A DNA stretch of 64,000 nt from an uncultured Marinobacter sp. (lineage in GTDB: Bacteria; Pseudomonadota; Gammaproteobacteria; Pseudomonadales; Oleiphilaceae). Positions 44,137-54,217 of the stretch are shown piece by piece. Position numbers and translations under genes: made by a program. The notes under the pieces are model-generated. The model did no database searches and was not told the origin of the DNA. It saw nothing but the letters and a program-made list of their open reading frames with translations. Numbering within the stretch: the stretch's first letter is position 1; every line of letters begins with the position of its first letter. The DNA is taken from positions 1-64,000 of the forward strand of contig NZ_CAMPJO010000006.1 in assembly GCF_946886895.1 (NCBI RefSeq), written 5' to 3'.

Positions 44137-45390
44137 TCAGAATTTTACCCGCATCCCGGTGGTAACAATGGTGATGTCCTCGTACTCGGGGTTGTAGCAG
44201 GTTCGTCCCGATGTAGTGCACCATTCGGCGCGCTCGAAACTGTGTATCTTGGCGCCACCGTAGACGTCGAACATGTCGGTGGGGCTCCAGACGTAGCCAA
44301 CCCCGATTACGGACCCTTTTTCGTCTTCCTTGTTACGATTTCGGGTCTCGCCGTAATGAATGTCGAACGCATGCTGGCGATTGGGGCGATAGCCCAGCTT
44401 GACGTAGCGGAACTGTCCGAGCTCTGAGTTTGTGGCATCGAAGGTGTCCGTTGCCTGCTCTTCGGTCAGGTCCTGGGCCTGGTTAACCGCCGCCAGTGTC
44501 AGGTTCAGCCCGGTATCACTGTGAAAGTAAGAGACCGAACCACCGTAGATGATGACGGCCTCGCCGTCCGGGCCGCCCGGGTCTTCACTGTTCTGAGTCG
44601 CATGGGAGTAGCCTGCGCCAATCAGCATGCGACCGCCCGGCACCCGAAGGCCGGATTTGATGCCCAGTTGCAGGACGGAACTGTTCCCGCTGTCGCCGTC
44701 ATGGCCGGCGCTGACAGACACGATGGCCGGGCCGATGCGGGGGCTGTCGTAGCGGATTCGGTTGTGACGACCTTCAAAGTTGTAGTCACGAATACTGCCG
44801 GAAATGGACGACTCGTTCTGCGCGGGATTGGCCAGGTCGAACGGTTCATTGCCAGTGAAGTTGCCGCTGCTGTCAAAGGTACGCTTGAAAGAGGAGGGCT
44901 TTAACTTGTAACGGAGGCTGCCGCCGATCAGGTTCGGATTACGGAAACTGATGACGCCAGTCCCCGAATAATCCCGGCGACCGGCATTGTAGGCCGCACC
45001 TTCGCCCAGACCGAGTGTCAGTTTGCCGTAAGGCGTATCCACAAAGGCGTCGGTAACACGCTCATCGACCTCCGGATCGATGTTCTTGGCCGTCGGATCC
45101 ACGTCGTTCGACGCGTTGGAAAACACGCCCACCTCGATGAGTGCGCCGGCTGTCCAGCCTTCAAACAGCCTCTGGGTGCCACCGATGCTGAAGCGCGTCG
45201 GGCTGTTTCTGTTATCGACATGATAGAACTCGGTGTCTGACCCCACGCCCAGGTTGTTGGCACTGTAACCATCCTTGGCGTACATGATAGCGCGGTTAAC
45301 CTGGCCACCGACCTCAACTTCCAGCGCCGATGCGGGGAGTGCCGTCAGGCCGGCAACGCCAGCCGCCAGCAGCGATTTGAAACACCTCAT
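44137..45390 (-). CDS. Gram-negative general porin
   Basis: The 417-residue outer-membrane beta-barrel protein has a signal peptide (about 1-22, cut after SA-LEVEVGGQVNRAIMY) and a C-terminus ending TTGMRVKF, the terminal Phe that marks BAM substrates. Repeated alternate-hydrophobic strands and the pattern of a trimeric 16-stranded porin are visible. It is not close to a substrate-specific channel that I recognise. It diverges from a LysR gene and may import the substrate of the Dpp-like system beyond it. A terminator follows at 44081-44102. Confidence 0.85.
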   Translation of the reverse strand: MRCFKSLLAAGVAGLTALPASALEVEVGGQVNRAIMYAKDGYSANNLGVGSDTEFYHVDNRNSPTRFSIGGTQRLFEGWTAGALIEVGVFSNASNDVDPTAKNIDPEVDERVTDAFVDTPYGKLTLGLGEGAAYNAGRRDYSGTGVISFRNPNLIGGSLRYKLKPSSFKRTFDSSGNFTGNEPFDLANPAQNESSISGSIRDYNFEGRHNRIRYDSPRIGPAIVSVSAGHDGDSGNSSVLQLGIKSGLRVPGGRMLIGAGYSHATQNSEDPGGPDGEAVIIYGGSVSYFHSDTGLNLTLAAVNQAQDLTEEQATDTFDATNSELGQFRYVKLGYRPNRQHAFDIHYGETRNRNKEDEKGSVIGVGYVWSPTDMFDVYGGAKIHSFERAEWCTTSGRTCYNPEYEDITIVTTGMRVKF

Positions 45391-45525
45391 ATTGCCTCCG
45401 GTTTCTTGTTTTGTAAGGTTTCATCCACAGAGTCCACCTGTTTGTATTCGGCCAGTTCGAGACAGGTCGTTGTTGGCAGTCTGGTCTCATGGCGCTTTCC
45501 ACGCTTACTTTATCGGCTACTATTG

Positions 45526-45559
45526 ATACCTATGTAAATTGAAAACATTAGATAGGTAT
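45526..45559. promoter_or_regulatory. 8-bp inverted repeat between porin and LysR genes
   Basis: ATACCTAT (45526-45533) and ATAGGTAT (45552-45559) are perfect reverse complements 18 bases apart, 33 bases upstream of the LysR start, in an AT-rich divergent promoter region. It is a plausible binding site for the LysR protein, controlling itself and the porin. Confidence 0.45.
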
Positions 45560-45591
45560 ATGCGTTTTCTGCATGTAAGTGAGGTAGGTCA

Positions 45592-46533
45592 ATGAATATC
45601 AAAAAGTTGAAGTGTTTTCGCGCGGTCGTGATTCATGGCTCCCTGGTGGCGGCGGCCGATGTCATGAACCTGAGCCAGCCCGCCACGAGCCGGTTGATCT
45701 CCACCCTGGAGAACGAACTGAAGCTGAAACTGTTCAAACGGGAGAGGCGCCGCCTGGTGCTGACGCCGGAGGGTAAGGAGTTTTACCGGGAAACCGAGAA
45801 AATCCTGTCGAACCTGGATGACCTGCCCCGCATCGTGCAGGAGATCAAGGCGGGTGGCACCCGAACTCTGCGCATTGTGGCCCTTGCCCGGCTGGCGAAT
45901 AGCCTGGTGTCGCCCGCGCTGGCCCGGTTTGTCCGCGAGCACCCGGACCAGCGTTTCAGCGTGGACGTGCGGGGGCATCGGGATATCGAGCAATGGGTGG
46001 CTGGCCGCCACTACGATATTGCGGTGGCACTGACCAAACCCTGCAACCATCCATCCGTTATTCAGCGCCCCTTCTTTGATACTGACGCCATGGTCATGAT
46101 TCCGCGCGGGCATCCCCTGGAGGCCCTGGCAACTGTCTCGCCGGCCCAGATGGCGGAACACGACATTATTGCCCTGGCGCCCGGGTTACGCCCCCGTTTC
46201 CAGATGGAAGAAATCTTTCAGGCGGCCGGTGTCGGCCTCGACTGCAAGATAGAAACCACATCCAGCGTGCTGGCGTGCCAGATGGTAGTGGAGGGGCTGG
46301 GGGTAACCATTATTGATCGCCTGGCGGCGCTGGCGGTGGACCCGTCACGGTTCTGCCTGCGCCCGTTGAGCCCGAATTACCGGCTGCAGTTTGTGTTGCT
46401 GTTTCCGCCGGGCTTTGAGGAAACACCAGCCACCACCAGCCTGGTTCGGTGCCTGAAGGATGAGGTGATGTCTGCCCTCGGTGAGCATGCGATCCTGACG
46501 GACGGGGAACCCGGCAATGCCGGGGTGATGTGA
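45592..46533 (+). CDS. LysR-family transcriptional regulator
   Basis: The 313-residue LTTR has an N-terminal winged helix (about residues 1-60; HGSLVAAADVMNLSQPATSRLISTLENELKLKLFKR) and a periplasmic-binding-like effector domain. It lies between a divergent porin gene and a downstream Dpp-type importer, and probably controls one or both. Its effector is unknown; the transported compound or its breakdown product is a good guess. Confidence 0.88.
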   Translation: MNIKKLKCFRAVVIHGSLVAAADVMNLSQPATSRLISTLENELKLKLFKRERRRLVLTPEGKEFYRETEKILSNLDDLPRIVQEIKAGGTRTLRIVALARLANSLVSPALARFVREHPDQRFSVDVRGHRDIEQWVAGRHYDIAVALTKPCNHPSVIQRPFFDTDAMVMIPRGHPLEALATVSPAQMAEHDIIALAPGLRPRFQMEEIFQAAGVGLDCKIETTSSVLACQMVVEGLGVTIIDRLAALAVDPSRFCLRPLSPNYRLQFVLLFPPGFEETPATTSLVRCLKDEVMSALGEHAILTDGEPGNAGVM

Positions 46534-46545
46534 CGCTGTTTTTAG

Positions 46546-46560
46546 ATGCATTAATTGCAT
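46546..46560. promoter_or_regulatory. ATGCA-N5-TGCAT element upstream of the Dpp-like operon
   Basis: ATGCA and TGCAT flank TTAAT, giving a 15-bp dyad in AT-rich DNA about 120 bases before the binding-protein start. The spacing fits a LysR-type site (T-N11-A). It may be a target of the LysR protein encoded just upstream. Confidence 0.35.
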
Positions 46561-46682
46561 ATAAATATGACTTATATTCAATTTTAAAATCAATCGTGCC
46601 TGCCTAGACTGATTTCCAAGCCCTGATCTGAACACGAACCAAACAACTATCAAATGCTCCAATAATGACAACAGGAGGAGAC

Positions 46683-48230
46683 ATGTGGATCTGGCCCCCG
46701 GTGCCCGTCGGCATTTGCCTTTCCGGCTTGCTTGCCTTGTGCGCGCTGCCCTTTAACGCCAGTGCAGGCCCGGAAGACGACACGCTGGTGGTCGCCTTCT
46801 CCAAGCCACTGACCACGGTTGACCGGCTGTATTCCATTCAGCGCGAGGGGTTGATCCTTTCCCGGCTGACGGACGACGGCCTGTTTTTTGTGGATACGGA
46901 CACCCTTGAATTTGTCCCCCTGGCCGCGTCTGGCTATGAATGGGTATCCGACACCGAGCTGGACGTCACCGTCCGCGATGACGTGGTGTTTCACGATGGC
47001 AGCCCGCTGACCGCAGACGATGTGGTCTACACCTTCGAGTGGGTGATTAATGAAGACTCCGACACCAGCCGTGGGCCGGTTATCCGCAGTTGGCTGGAAG
47101 GTGTTGAAAAGCTGGGCCCGCGCAAGGTCCGTTTTAATCTGAAATTGCCGTATCCCATGGCTTTGCGGGACATGGCCATCAGCATTCCCTTGCGCAAACA
47201 GGGCACTTATCACAACGCGAAGGGTGGAGCCGACGAACAGCCGCTGAACGGTATCGGGCCGTATCGGGTTGTCGAGTTCAGTGCCGGGCGCGAGATTGTG
47301 CTCGAGCGGTTCGAGGACTATTACCAGGCCAGTCCCAAGGCTCACCCGGATATCGGGCGTATGGTGTTCCGGGTCATCCCGGACCAGGGCACGCAGCAGG
47401 CCGAACTGCTCAGTGGCGGCATTGACCTGATGATGGATGTGCCGCCGGATGTTGCCGACAACGTCAGCCATCTGCCCGGGGTTGAACGCCTGGAAGGCAA
47501 CGATATCCGTATTGGCTACATCACCCTGGATGCGGCCGGTTATTCCGACCCTGACACACCGTTCACCAAACTGAAGGTGCGCCAGGCGATCAACCACGCC
47601 ATCAATCGTGAGGAAATCACCCGGTATCTGGTGCGTGGCAGTGCCGAGGTTGTGCACTTTGCCTGCCATCCGCGCCAGTTTGGTTGCAATGGCGACGGCC
47701 CCTACTACCCCTACAACCCGGAAAAGGCGAGGGCACTGCTGGCGGAAGCGGGCTATCCGCAGGGCTTTTCCTTCGACCTGTGGGCCTACCGGGAGAAAAT
47801 CATCGCCGAGGCCATCGTTAATGACCTGCGAGCCGTCGGCCTTGAGGCGAACCTGCGCTATGTGAAACTCAATGTGTTCTCGAAAGTGCGTAACGACCAG
47901 GACATGGAAGCCTTCTTCGCCTCCTACGGCAGCGGTGGAACCGCCGACGCCTCGGCCAGCACCGGCGTTCACTTCGCTGCCGATTCCGCCCGGAATTATA
48001 CCGGCGACGAAACCCTGGCGGAAACCGTGCTGGCCGCCGAGAGAACCATTGATCCCGCCAAACGTAAGTCGCTGTATCGCAAGGCACTGAACCGGATTGC
48101 GGAGCAGGCTTACTGGGTGCCGATGTTCTCCTATAGCCAGAACTATCTGCTGTCGCCGGCGCTGAATTTCACGGTGCCAAAGGACGGGGTTCCCCGCCTG
48201 TGGCAGGCAAGCTGGAGGAAACAGCCATGA
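46683..48230 (+). CDS. Dpp/Opp-type ABC binding protein (SBP_bac_5)
   Basis: This 515-residue periplasmic binding protein of the peptide/nickel family has a signal peptide (about 1-28, ending SAG). Family motifs are VRDDVVFHDGSPLTADDVVYTFEW, PLNGIGPYRVV and KVRQAINHAINREEI. Members carry peptides, glycosides, opines or other polar compounds. AGGAGG sits just before the ATG at 46683. First gene of an operon with two permeases, a fused ATPase and two hydrolases. The stop overlaps the permease ATG. Confidence 0.88.
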   Translation: MWIWPPVPVGICLSGLLALCALPFNASAGPEDDTLVVAFSKPLTTVDRLYSIQREGLILSRLTDDGLFFVDTDTLEFVPLAASGYEWVSDTELDVTVRDDVVFHDGSPLTADDVVYTFEWVINEDSDTSRGPVIRSWLEGVEKLGPRKVRFNLKLPYPMALRDMAISIPLRKQGTYHNAKGGADEQPLNGIGPYRVVEFSAGREIVLERFEDYYQASPKAHPDIGRMVFRVIPDQGTQQAELLSGGIDLMMDVPPDVADNVSHLPGVERLEGNDIRIGYITLDAAGYSDPDTPFTKLKVRQAINHAINREEITRYLVRGSAEVVHFACHPRQFGCNGDGPYYPYNPEKARALLAEAGYPQGFSFDLWAYREKIIAEAIVNDLRAVGLEANLRYVKLNVFSKVRNDQDMEAFFASYGSGGTADASASTGVHFAADSARNYTGDETLAETVLAAERTIDPAKRKSLYRKALNRIAEQAYWVPMFSYSQNYLLSPALNFTVPKDGVPRLWQASWRKQP

Positions 48231-49144
48231 TCAACTATGTCCTGCGGCGAGCCCTGATGGCCCTGCTCGTTGCGTTTGTTGTCTCCTTCGGCACCTTTGC
48301 CCTGTTTCACTTTGCCACTGACCCGGCGCAAACCATCGCTGGCGAGGATGCGCCTCAGGAAATGGTCGAAGACATCCGCGAGCAGTACGGCTTTGACCGG
48401 CCCCTGTCGGTGCAGTATTTCGAGTGGCTGAGTGGTGTGCTGCAGGGGGATTTCGGCGAGAGCTTTTTCTGGAAACAACCCGTGGTGGAGCTGATTCAGC
48501 AGCATGCCGGGGTGACCATTCTGCTGGCCCTGTCATCGCTGATGGTCACCATCCTGATTGCCCTGCCACTGGGGATCAGTGCCGCGCTCCGGCCCAACAG
48601 CTGGGTGGACCGGTTCGCGCTCTCGACGGCGGTTTCGGCCCAGGCCATTCCCAATTTCTGGCTGGGCCTGATGCTGATCATTCTGTTTGCCGTCATGTTT
48701 CCGATCTTTCCGGTTTCCGGGGACGCCACCTGGCAACACTATGTTCTGCCGGCGCTGGTGCTGGGGGCCAGCTCGGTGCCGGCCGTCATGCGCCTGACCC
48801 GCACCGGGCTGCTGGATGTGTTGTCGTCGGACTACATCCGTACGGCCCGTGCCAAGGGATTCACGGGTTACCGGCTGATTCTTCAGCAGGCCATGCGCAA
48901 CGCGCTGCTGCCCATTGTCAGCGTGCTGGCGGTGCAGCTTGGCAACAAGCTCGGCGGCTCGGTGGTGACCGAATCGGTGTTCAGCATGAACGGATTGGGC
49001 CGACTGGCGGTGGAGTCCATCTTCAATTCGGATATCCCCACGGTGCAGTCCTTGATCCTGATATTCGTGTTGACCTTTGTATTGCTCACGCTGGCGGCTG
49101 ACCTGATCAACGCCTGGCTTGATCCTCGGATCCGGATGGGGTGA
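48227..49144 (+). CDS. Dpp-type ABC permease (DppB-like)
   Basis: The 305-residue inner-membrane permease begins MINYVLRRALMALLVAFVVS. The segments DPAQTIAGEDAP, YGFDRPLSVQYFEWL and the loop RTARAKGFTGYRLILQQAMRNALLPI belong to the DppB/OppB family. It has about six helices. ATGA overlap with the binding-protein gene; the next gene begins directly after its stop. Confidence 0.9.
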   Translation: MINYVLRRALMALLVAFVVSFGTFALFHFATDPAQTIAGEDAPQEMVEDIREQYGFDRPLSVQYFEWLSGVLQGDFGESFFWKQPVVELIQQHAGVTILLALSSLMVTILIALPLGISAALRPNSWVDRFALSTAVSAQAIPNFWLGLMLIILFAVMFPIFPVSGDATWQHYVLPALVLGASSVPAVMRLTRTGLLDVLSSDYIRTARAKGFTGYRLILQQAMRNALLPIVSVLAVQLGNKLGGSVVTESVFSMNGLGRLAVESIFNSDIPTVQSLILIFVLTFVLLTLAADLINAWLDPRIRMG

Positions 49145-50086
49145 ATGATGATAACAAGACAAACCGTAAGTGATGCCAGCATCGCCTCCGTTGAAACGCC
49201 GCCCGAGCTTGAGGACGGCGGCCTGGGACTGAGCCCGACCATGGCGGCCCTGAAACGGGCCCGCCAACACCACGGGCTGAAGATTGGCTTCGGGATCCTG
49301 CTGGTGATGGCCATATTCGCACTGTTTGCTCCCTGGCTCGCACCACACGACCCCTACGCGCAGAATCTGTCCTTGCGCATGCTGCCGCCGGTCTGGGTTG
49401 AAGGTGGTAGTTGGGAATACTTGCTGGGCACCGACCACCTGGGCCGGGATTACCTCAGCCGTCTGATCCACGGCGCCCGTATTTCCATGGCCATCGGCCT
49501 GGGCGCCGCGTCCATTGGTGCGGTTATCGGCGTTACTCTTGGGCTGATTGCCGGCTATTTCGGGGGCTGGATCGATCAGGCGGTCAATTTCCTGGTGACC
49601 TGCCAACTGGCGGTGCCGAGCCTGTTGCTGATCATGGCGCTGGTGTTCGTGATCGGCCAGTCCATCACGGTGGTGATTTTTGTCATTGGCGCCACCCACT
49701 GGGTGTTCTATCTGGTGGTTACCCGCTCCGCCACACTCCGATTGCGCGAGCTGGACTTCGTCGCGGCAGCCCAGGCCATGGGTTGCAGCAAGTTCCAGAT
49801 CGCGGTGCGCGAAGTGCTGCCGAACCTGACCAACCAGATCATGGTGATTTTTACCCTGGAAGTGGCCGTCGCCATCCTGAACGAAGCCACCCTGTCGTTC
49901 CTCGGGCTGGGCATTCCGTCGCCCCTTCCGTCCTGGGGGCTGATGATTGCCGAAGGCAAGACCGCCATGTTCTTCCAGCCCTGGCTGGTGATCCTGCCCG
50001 GTATCACCCTGTTCATTCTCGTGATTGCCATCAACCTGCTGGGGGATGGAGTCCGTGATGTCACCGTCACCAACCGGAGGAACTGA
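49145..50086 (+). CDS. Dpp-type ABC permease (DppC-like)
   Basis: The 313-residue second permease has a cytoplasmic N-terminus of about 45 residues, then APHDPYAQN, LGTDHLGRDYLSRLIHGARIS and the EAA-type loop FVAAAQAMGCSKFQIAVREVLPN, all DppC/OppC family marks. It pairs with the DppB-like protein. Starts at 49145 and 49148 are both ATG. Confidence 0.9.
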   Translation: MMITRQTVSDASIASVETPPELEDGGLGLSPTMAALKRARQHHGLKIGFGILLVMAIFALFAPWLAPHDPYAQNLSLRMLPPVWVEGGSWEYLLGTDHLGRDYLSRLIHGARISMAIGLGAASIGAVIGVTLGLIAGYFGGWIDQAVNFLVTCQLAVPSLLLIMALVFVIGQSITVVIFVIGATHWVFYLVVTRSATLRLRELDFVAAAQAMGCSKFQIAVREVLPNLTNQIMVIFTLEVAVAILNEATLSFLGLGIPSPLPSWGLMIAEGKTAMFFQPWLVILPGITLFILVIAINLLGDGVRDVTVTNRRN

Positions 50087-50087
50087 T

Positions 50088-52112
50088 ATGACCACGGCAT
50101 CCATCCTGGATATCCGGGACCTGTCCGTCGAGATTCCCACCGACTCCGCCACCCTGAAAGCGGTGAGGGGCATCAGCCTGGACCTGAAGCGTGGCGAGAC
50201 CCTGGGTATTGTGGGGGAGTCCGGTTCCGGCAAGTCCATGACTGCACTGGCGATCATGAACCTGTTGCCGCCCTCCGCCAGACGCGCTGCCGCCTGCATC
50301 AACTTTGACGGCAGCGACCTGGCCCATTCGGGCGAGCGGGAGTTGGCCACCAAGGTGCGCGGCCAGCGGATTGGCATGATCTTCCAGGAACCCATGACCA
50401 GCCTGAATCCGGTCTATTCCATCGGGCGTCAACTGACCGAGACCATGACTATTCACCGGAAGGTGTCCCGGGCCGAGGCCGAGCAGCGTGCGATCCAGTT
50501 GCTGGAGAAAGTGGGCCTGCCCGATCCTGCCAGTCGCTTGAAACAGTACCCCCATGAACTCTCGGGTGGTCAGCGCCAGCGGGTGATGATCGCCATGGCA
50601 CTGATGAACAAACCGGAATTGCTGATTGCCGACGAGCCCACCACTGCCCTGGATGTGACCATTCAGGCACAGATTCTCTACCTGCTGCAGGACCTGCAGA
50701 AAGAGCTGGGCATGTCGATGATCCTGATCACCCATGATCTGGGTGTGGTGTCCCGCTCGGCGGACAAAATTGCTGTTATGTATGCCGGCGATATCGTGGA
50801 AACCGGAACGGCCGAAGAGGTGCTCAGGGATCCCCGGCATCCCTACACCCAGGGGCTGCTCGAGTGTGTGCCGGGCTATCGTGGCGATGCCGCACGCCGT
50901 CTCGGCTCGATTCCGGGCATCGTTCCGGCCATGACCGGCACCCTGCAGGGCTGCGCCTTTGCCTCCCGCTGCCCCCGGGCGGTGGACGCCTGCAGAACCG
51001 AGGTGCCGCCCGGAAAGCCACTCGGGCCGGGCCGGGTGTACGTCTGCCACGACCCGGAGGCCACACGGAACCGGGCCAACACCGGTGCGGGAACGGCTGC
51101 CAACGAGCTTGCGGTCGATCTTCCCAAGACGCCTGGCGCAAACGTCCTCTCGGTCGACAGCGTCAGTTGTACCTTTCAGGTGCGTCGTGGGCTGTTTGGC
51201 AAGCGCAAGTCGCTGCGGGCGCTGGACAATGTAAGTCTGGATATCCGCAAGGGCGAGGTGCTGGCGCTGGTGGGTGAGTCCGGGTGCGGAAAATCCACCC
51301 TGTCACGAACCATTATGGGGTTGCAGCAGCCGGATACCGGGTCCGTCACTCTGGGCGCGCACGAGATTGGCGCTCTGCCTGCCGGACAGCGTGCGCGCAT
51401 GATCCAGCCCATTTTTCAGGACCCGTATTCATCACTGAACCCCCGCAAGACCATCGGTGACATCATCGGACGGCCTCTGGTGGTCAACCGCATCGGCACC
51501 AGGCCCGAGCAGCTTGCCAAGGTCCACCAAATGATGGAGCACGTGGGCCTGCCCCGGCGGGTGTTCAACAGCTACCCGGACCAGCTTTCCGGCGGACAGC
51601 GACAGCGCGCGGCCATTGGCCGGGCCCTGATCATGGATCCGGAGATTGTGATCTGCGACGAGCCGACGTCCGCGCTGGATGTCTCGGTGCAGGCACAGAT
51701 CCTCAACCTGCTGCTCGACCTGCGGGACGAGCTGGACCTGACTTATCTGTTCGTCACCCACGACCTCTCTGTCGTCCGGCACATGGCGGATCGAGTGGCG
51801 GTGATGTACCTGGGCGAGATTGTGGAGTGCGGGCCGCGAGACCAGGTGCTGTCCAATCCGAAGCACCCGTACACCGCCGCCTTGCTGGATTCGGCGCTGA
51901 CCATCTCACCGGACCTCAGGGTGCCGGCGCCGGGGCTGTCCGGGGAGTTTCCCAACCCGATGAGTCGGCCGTCTGGCTGCCCGTTCCACCCCCGCTGCCC
52001 GGTCGCGGAATCACGGTGCCGGGAAGAGATTCCCTCACCGGAAATCATTGAGACCACCCTGGTGAAGTGCTGGAAGGCACGGACGTTCAGCCATCCGCCA
52101 AAACACTCATGA
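50088..52112 (+). CDS. Fused double ABC ATPase (DppD-DppF-like)
   Basis: The 674-residue protein carries two complete ABC domains. The first half has Walker A GESGSGKS, signature [15 protein letters not shown] and a C-terminal oligopeptide extension with [14 protein letters not shown]. The second half has Walker A GESGCGKS, signature [15 protein letters not shown] and [14 protein letters not shown]. Two separate proteins (DppD and DppF) are usual; here they are one chain joined by about 30 residues. CCGGAGG precedes the ATG at 50088. The cysteine motifs at both C-termini could each bind an iron-sulfur cluster, as in some DppD-type ATPases. Confidence 0.9.
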   Translation: MTTASILDIRDLSVEIPTDSATLKAVRGISLDLKRGETLGIVGESGSGKSMTALAIMNLLPPSARRAAACINFDGSDLAHSGERELATKVRGQRIGMIFQEPMTSLNPVYSIGRQLTETMTIHRKVSRAEAEQRAIQLLEKVGLPDPASRLKQYPHELSGGQRQRVMIAMALMNKPELLIADEPTTALDVTIQAQILYLLQDLQKELGMSMILITHDLGVVSRSADKIAVMYAGDIVETGTAEEVLRDPRHPYTQGLLECVPGYRGDAARRLGSIPGIVPAMTGTLQGCAFASRCPRAVDACRTEVPPGKPLGPGRVYVCHDPEATRNRANTGAGTAANELAVDLPKTPGANVLSVDSVSCTFQVRRGLFGKRKSLRALDNVSLDIRKGEVLALVGESGCGKSTLSRTIMGLQQPDTGSVTLGAHEIGALPAGQRARMIQPIFQDPYSSLNPRKTIGDIIGRPLVVNRIGTRPEQLAKVHQMMEHVGLPRRVFNSYPDQLSGGQRQRAAIGRALIMDPEIVICDEPTSALDVSVQAQILNLLLDLRDELDLTYLFVTHDLSVVRHMADRVAVMYLGEIVECGPRDQVLSNPKHPYTAALLDSALTISPDLRVPAPGLSGEFPNPMSRPSGCPFHPRCPVAESRCREEIPSPEIIETTLVKCWKARTFSHPPKHS

Positions 52113-52138
52113 ACAACAACCTGAAGGAATCATGCGCC

Positions 52139-53215
52139 ATGAAGATGATTGCCATGTTTTTAGCCGCGCTTGTCTCACTGCTGGCGGGCTGTCAGACCGT
52201 GACGACGGAGCCTGTCGCCTACTCCGAAGACAGTGAATCCAACCTTTTCGACCCGGAGACCTTCGAGCGCTATGGCTCGATTGTGGTGGCGGCCGGTACA
52301 CCGGAAAAGCCGGTGGACATGCGGCTTTGGTACACCCGCCCGGACAAACTGACAGCCAATACCCCGGTGGTTCTGGTGATGCACGGCGGGCGCCGCGATG
52401 CCGATGTCTACCGGGATTTCTGGGGTGCCTATGCCAGTGAATACAACGTGCTGATTGTGGCCCCGGAGATATCAGAGGAGGACTTCCCGACGGGCTGGGG
52501 CTACCAGACTGGTAACTGGGTAACGCCGGACTCCTCCTCGGTGGACGCCACAAAGGGGCACCGTCATCCGCCTGAGCAGTCGTCCTTTGCGGCGGTGGAG
52601 CGGGCGTTCGACAAGTTGCGGGAGGCCTTCGCCCTCGAGGACAACGAATACGACATCTGGGGCCATGGCAGTGGCGCCCAGTTCGTCACCCGCATGGTGA
52701 TGCTGTATCCCCAGGCACGGATTGGCACCGCTGTGGCAGCCAACTCCGGTACCTATACCTTTCCGGACTGGAGCCTGCCGCTGCGCTACGGACTCAAGAA
52801 CACAGGCATTGACGAAGAGGATCTCAAACCTGCCTACGCCCACCATCTGGTGATCATGCTGGGGACCGCTGACAACGACCCCTCTCATCGGCTGCTGAGC
52901 AAACTGGATATCGCCATTGCCCAGGGAGCGCATCGTCTGGAAAAGGGCAAAAATTTCTACGCCGCGAACAAGGCCAAGGCGGAGGAACTGGGTACAGAAT
53001 TCAACTGGGAACTGGAAACCGTCTATGGCATCGGCCACAGCGGTCAGGCGATGTCGGTAGCCGGCGCCCGCTACTTGCTGGCAGGCGAGAAGGAACGGGC
53101 GCTGTTTCCATTGGATGACGATTCCGACAGCGAAGAAAGCGGTGAATCACGGGAAAAGAACGAGTTACTCCAGGGCTCCGGAGCGGAAGACGATCCGTTT
53201 GCGGACATGGACTGA
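52139..53215 (+). CDS. Alpha/beta-hydrolase-fold lipoprotein
   Basis: This lipoprotein of about 358 residues has signal KMIAMFLAALVSLLAGC, acylated Cys at about 18. The hydrolase fold is seen in VVLVMHGGRRDADVY (oxyanion turn), IWGHGSGAQF (nucleophile turn, GHGSG), LGTADNDP (acidic residue) and GIGHSGQAM (His). The nucleophile turn departs from strict GxSxG, so the Ser register is uncertain. A C-terminal acidic tail of about 40 residues (DDDSDSEESGES) is unusual. Last but one in the importer operon; it may trim the substrate at the envelope. An ATG at 52109 overlapping the ATPase stop is an alternative start. Confidence 0.7.
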   Translation: MKMIAMFLAALVSLLAGCQTVTTEPVAYSEDSESNLFDPETFERYGSIVVAAGTPEKPVDMRLWYTRPDKLTANTPVVLVMHGGRRDADVYRDFWGAYASEYNVLIVAPEISEEDFPTGWGYQTGNWVTPDSSSVDATKGHRHPPEQSSFAAVERAFDKLREAFALEDNEYDIWGHGSGAQFVTRMVMLYPQARIGTAVAANSGTYTFPDWSLPLRYGLKNTGIDEEDLKPAYAHHLVIMLGTADNDPSHRLLSKLDIAIAQGAHRLEKGKNFYAANKAKAEELGTEFNWELETVYGIGHSGQAMSVAGARYLLAGEKERALFPLDDDSDSEESGESREKNELLQGSGAEDDPFADMD

Positions 53216-53251
53216 TTGTTCCAGTACACGCGACACAGAGTGAGTTCCCAC

Positions 53252-54067
53252 ATGAACGATGCACGCAGTCAAACATCGGCTCCGCGATTCGGGGCTAACC
53301 TGGGCCACGGTTGGGTCAGCTTTCTTCAAAGCGGCACTGGCGAACCTGTCCTCTTTCTCCATGGCCTGAATGGCAATGCCTCCAGCTGGCAGGACCAGCT
53401 CAGTGAACTTGCGTCGGGCATGAATATGGTTGCCTGGGATGCGCCCGGCTATGGTAAGTCGGACGCGGCGGGCAATACCGTCGAAGCCCTTGCCCGAGTA
53501 GCGATTGCGTTCGCCAGACGGGTGTGGCGGGGCCCCATTAACGTGGTTGGTCACTCCATGGGTGGGTTGGTGGCCATGAAGATGGCGGTGCTCGAACCGC
53601 AACTGGTCAAGCGCCTGGTGCTGTCCTGCACCCACCCCGGGCATGGCCTGGGGCCGAGTGGTGGTGCCAACGAGCGATACCGGCGCCGCTTGGAGGAACT
53701 CCGGGACCTTCCGCCAGCGGTATACGGCGAACGCCGGGCAAAAGGCATGCTGCCGGAAGGCACCGACGAGCATATCTTCAGAAAAGTGGCCCAGATTGCT
53801 GCCGAGTCCCGCTCGGAGGGCGTCGCTAACGCCGCCTGGGCGATTCAGACCGAAGATCTGCAGCCAGAGCTGCCCCGGATTCAGGCACCCACACTGGTGA
53901 TCACCTGCGACCAGGATAAGGTGGCGCCGCTGGCCAAGGCACAACCACTTCTGGATCGCATACCGGATGTGCGGCACGTGGAACTGACGGGCCTGGGGCA
54001 CGCGCCATACATAGAGGATGCGCGGCGGTTCAATACGGTAATAGCGGGGTTTCTACTGGAGGAATAA
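53252..54067 (+). CDS. Alpha/beta hydrolase
   Basis: The 271-residue protein has a standard hydrolase fold: VLFLHGLNGNASSWQDQ, WDAPGYGKSD, nucleophile elbow GHSMGG, an Asp near ITCDQDKVAP and His in GLGHAPYIE. This is the group of 2-hydroxymuconate-semialdehyde and 3-oxoadipate-enol-lactone hydrolase relatives, but many others share it. No signal peptide, so it acts in the cytoplasm, complementing the lipoprotein hydrolase before it. The ATG at 53252 is chosen. Confidence 0.83.
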   Translation: MNDARSQTSAPRFGANLGHGWVSFLQSGTGEPVLFLHGLNGNASSWQDQLSELASGMNMVAWDAPGYGKSDAAGNTVEALARVAIAFARRVWRGPINVVGHSMGGLVAMKMAVLEPQLVKRLVLSCTHPGHGLGPSGGANERYRRRLEELRDLPPAVYGERRAKGMLPEGTDEHIFRKVAQIAAESRSEGVANAAWAIQTEDLQPELPRIQAPTLVITCDQDKVAPLAKAQPLLDRIPDVRHVELTGLGHAPYIEDARRFNTVIAGFLLEE

Positions 54068-54217
54068 CGAACCGCGGAGAAGCGTGAGCCTGCCATCCAG
54101 CCATCGGGAATGGGCTGACCTGTTTCAGACACCGGGGCGAATCCCGGTGCATCGACTGAAGGTGTACACGCACAGAATGAAAATACCCATCAGTTGCAGT
54201 GATCCCGAGTTTTATTC

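Noticed and set aside
48533..50395. 620-residue open frame on the minus strand across the Dpp-type permease genes
   Set aside because: It lies antisense to two clear permease genes, is rich in His, Gln and Arg with low-complexity runs, and has no recognisable domain. It is a shadow caused by codon bias.
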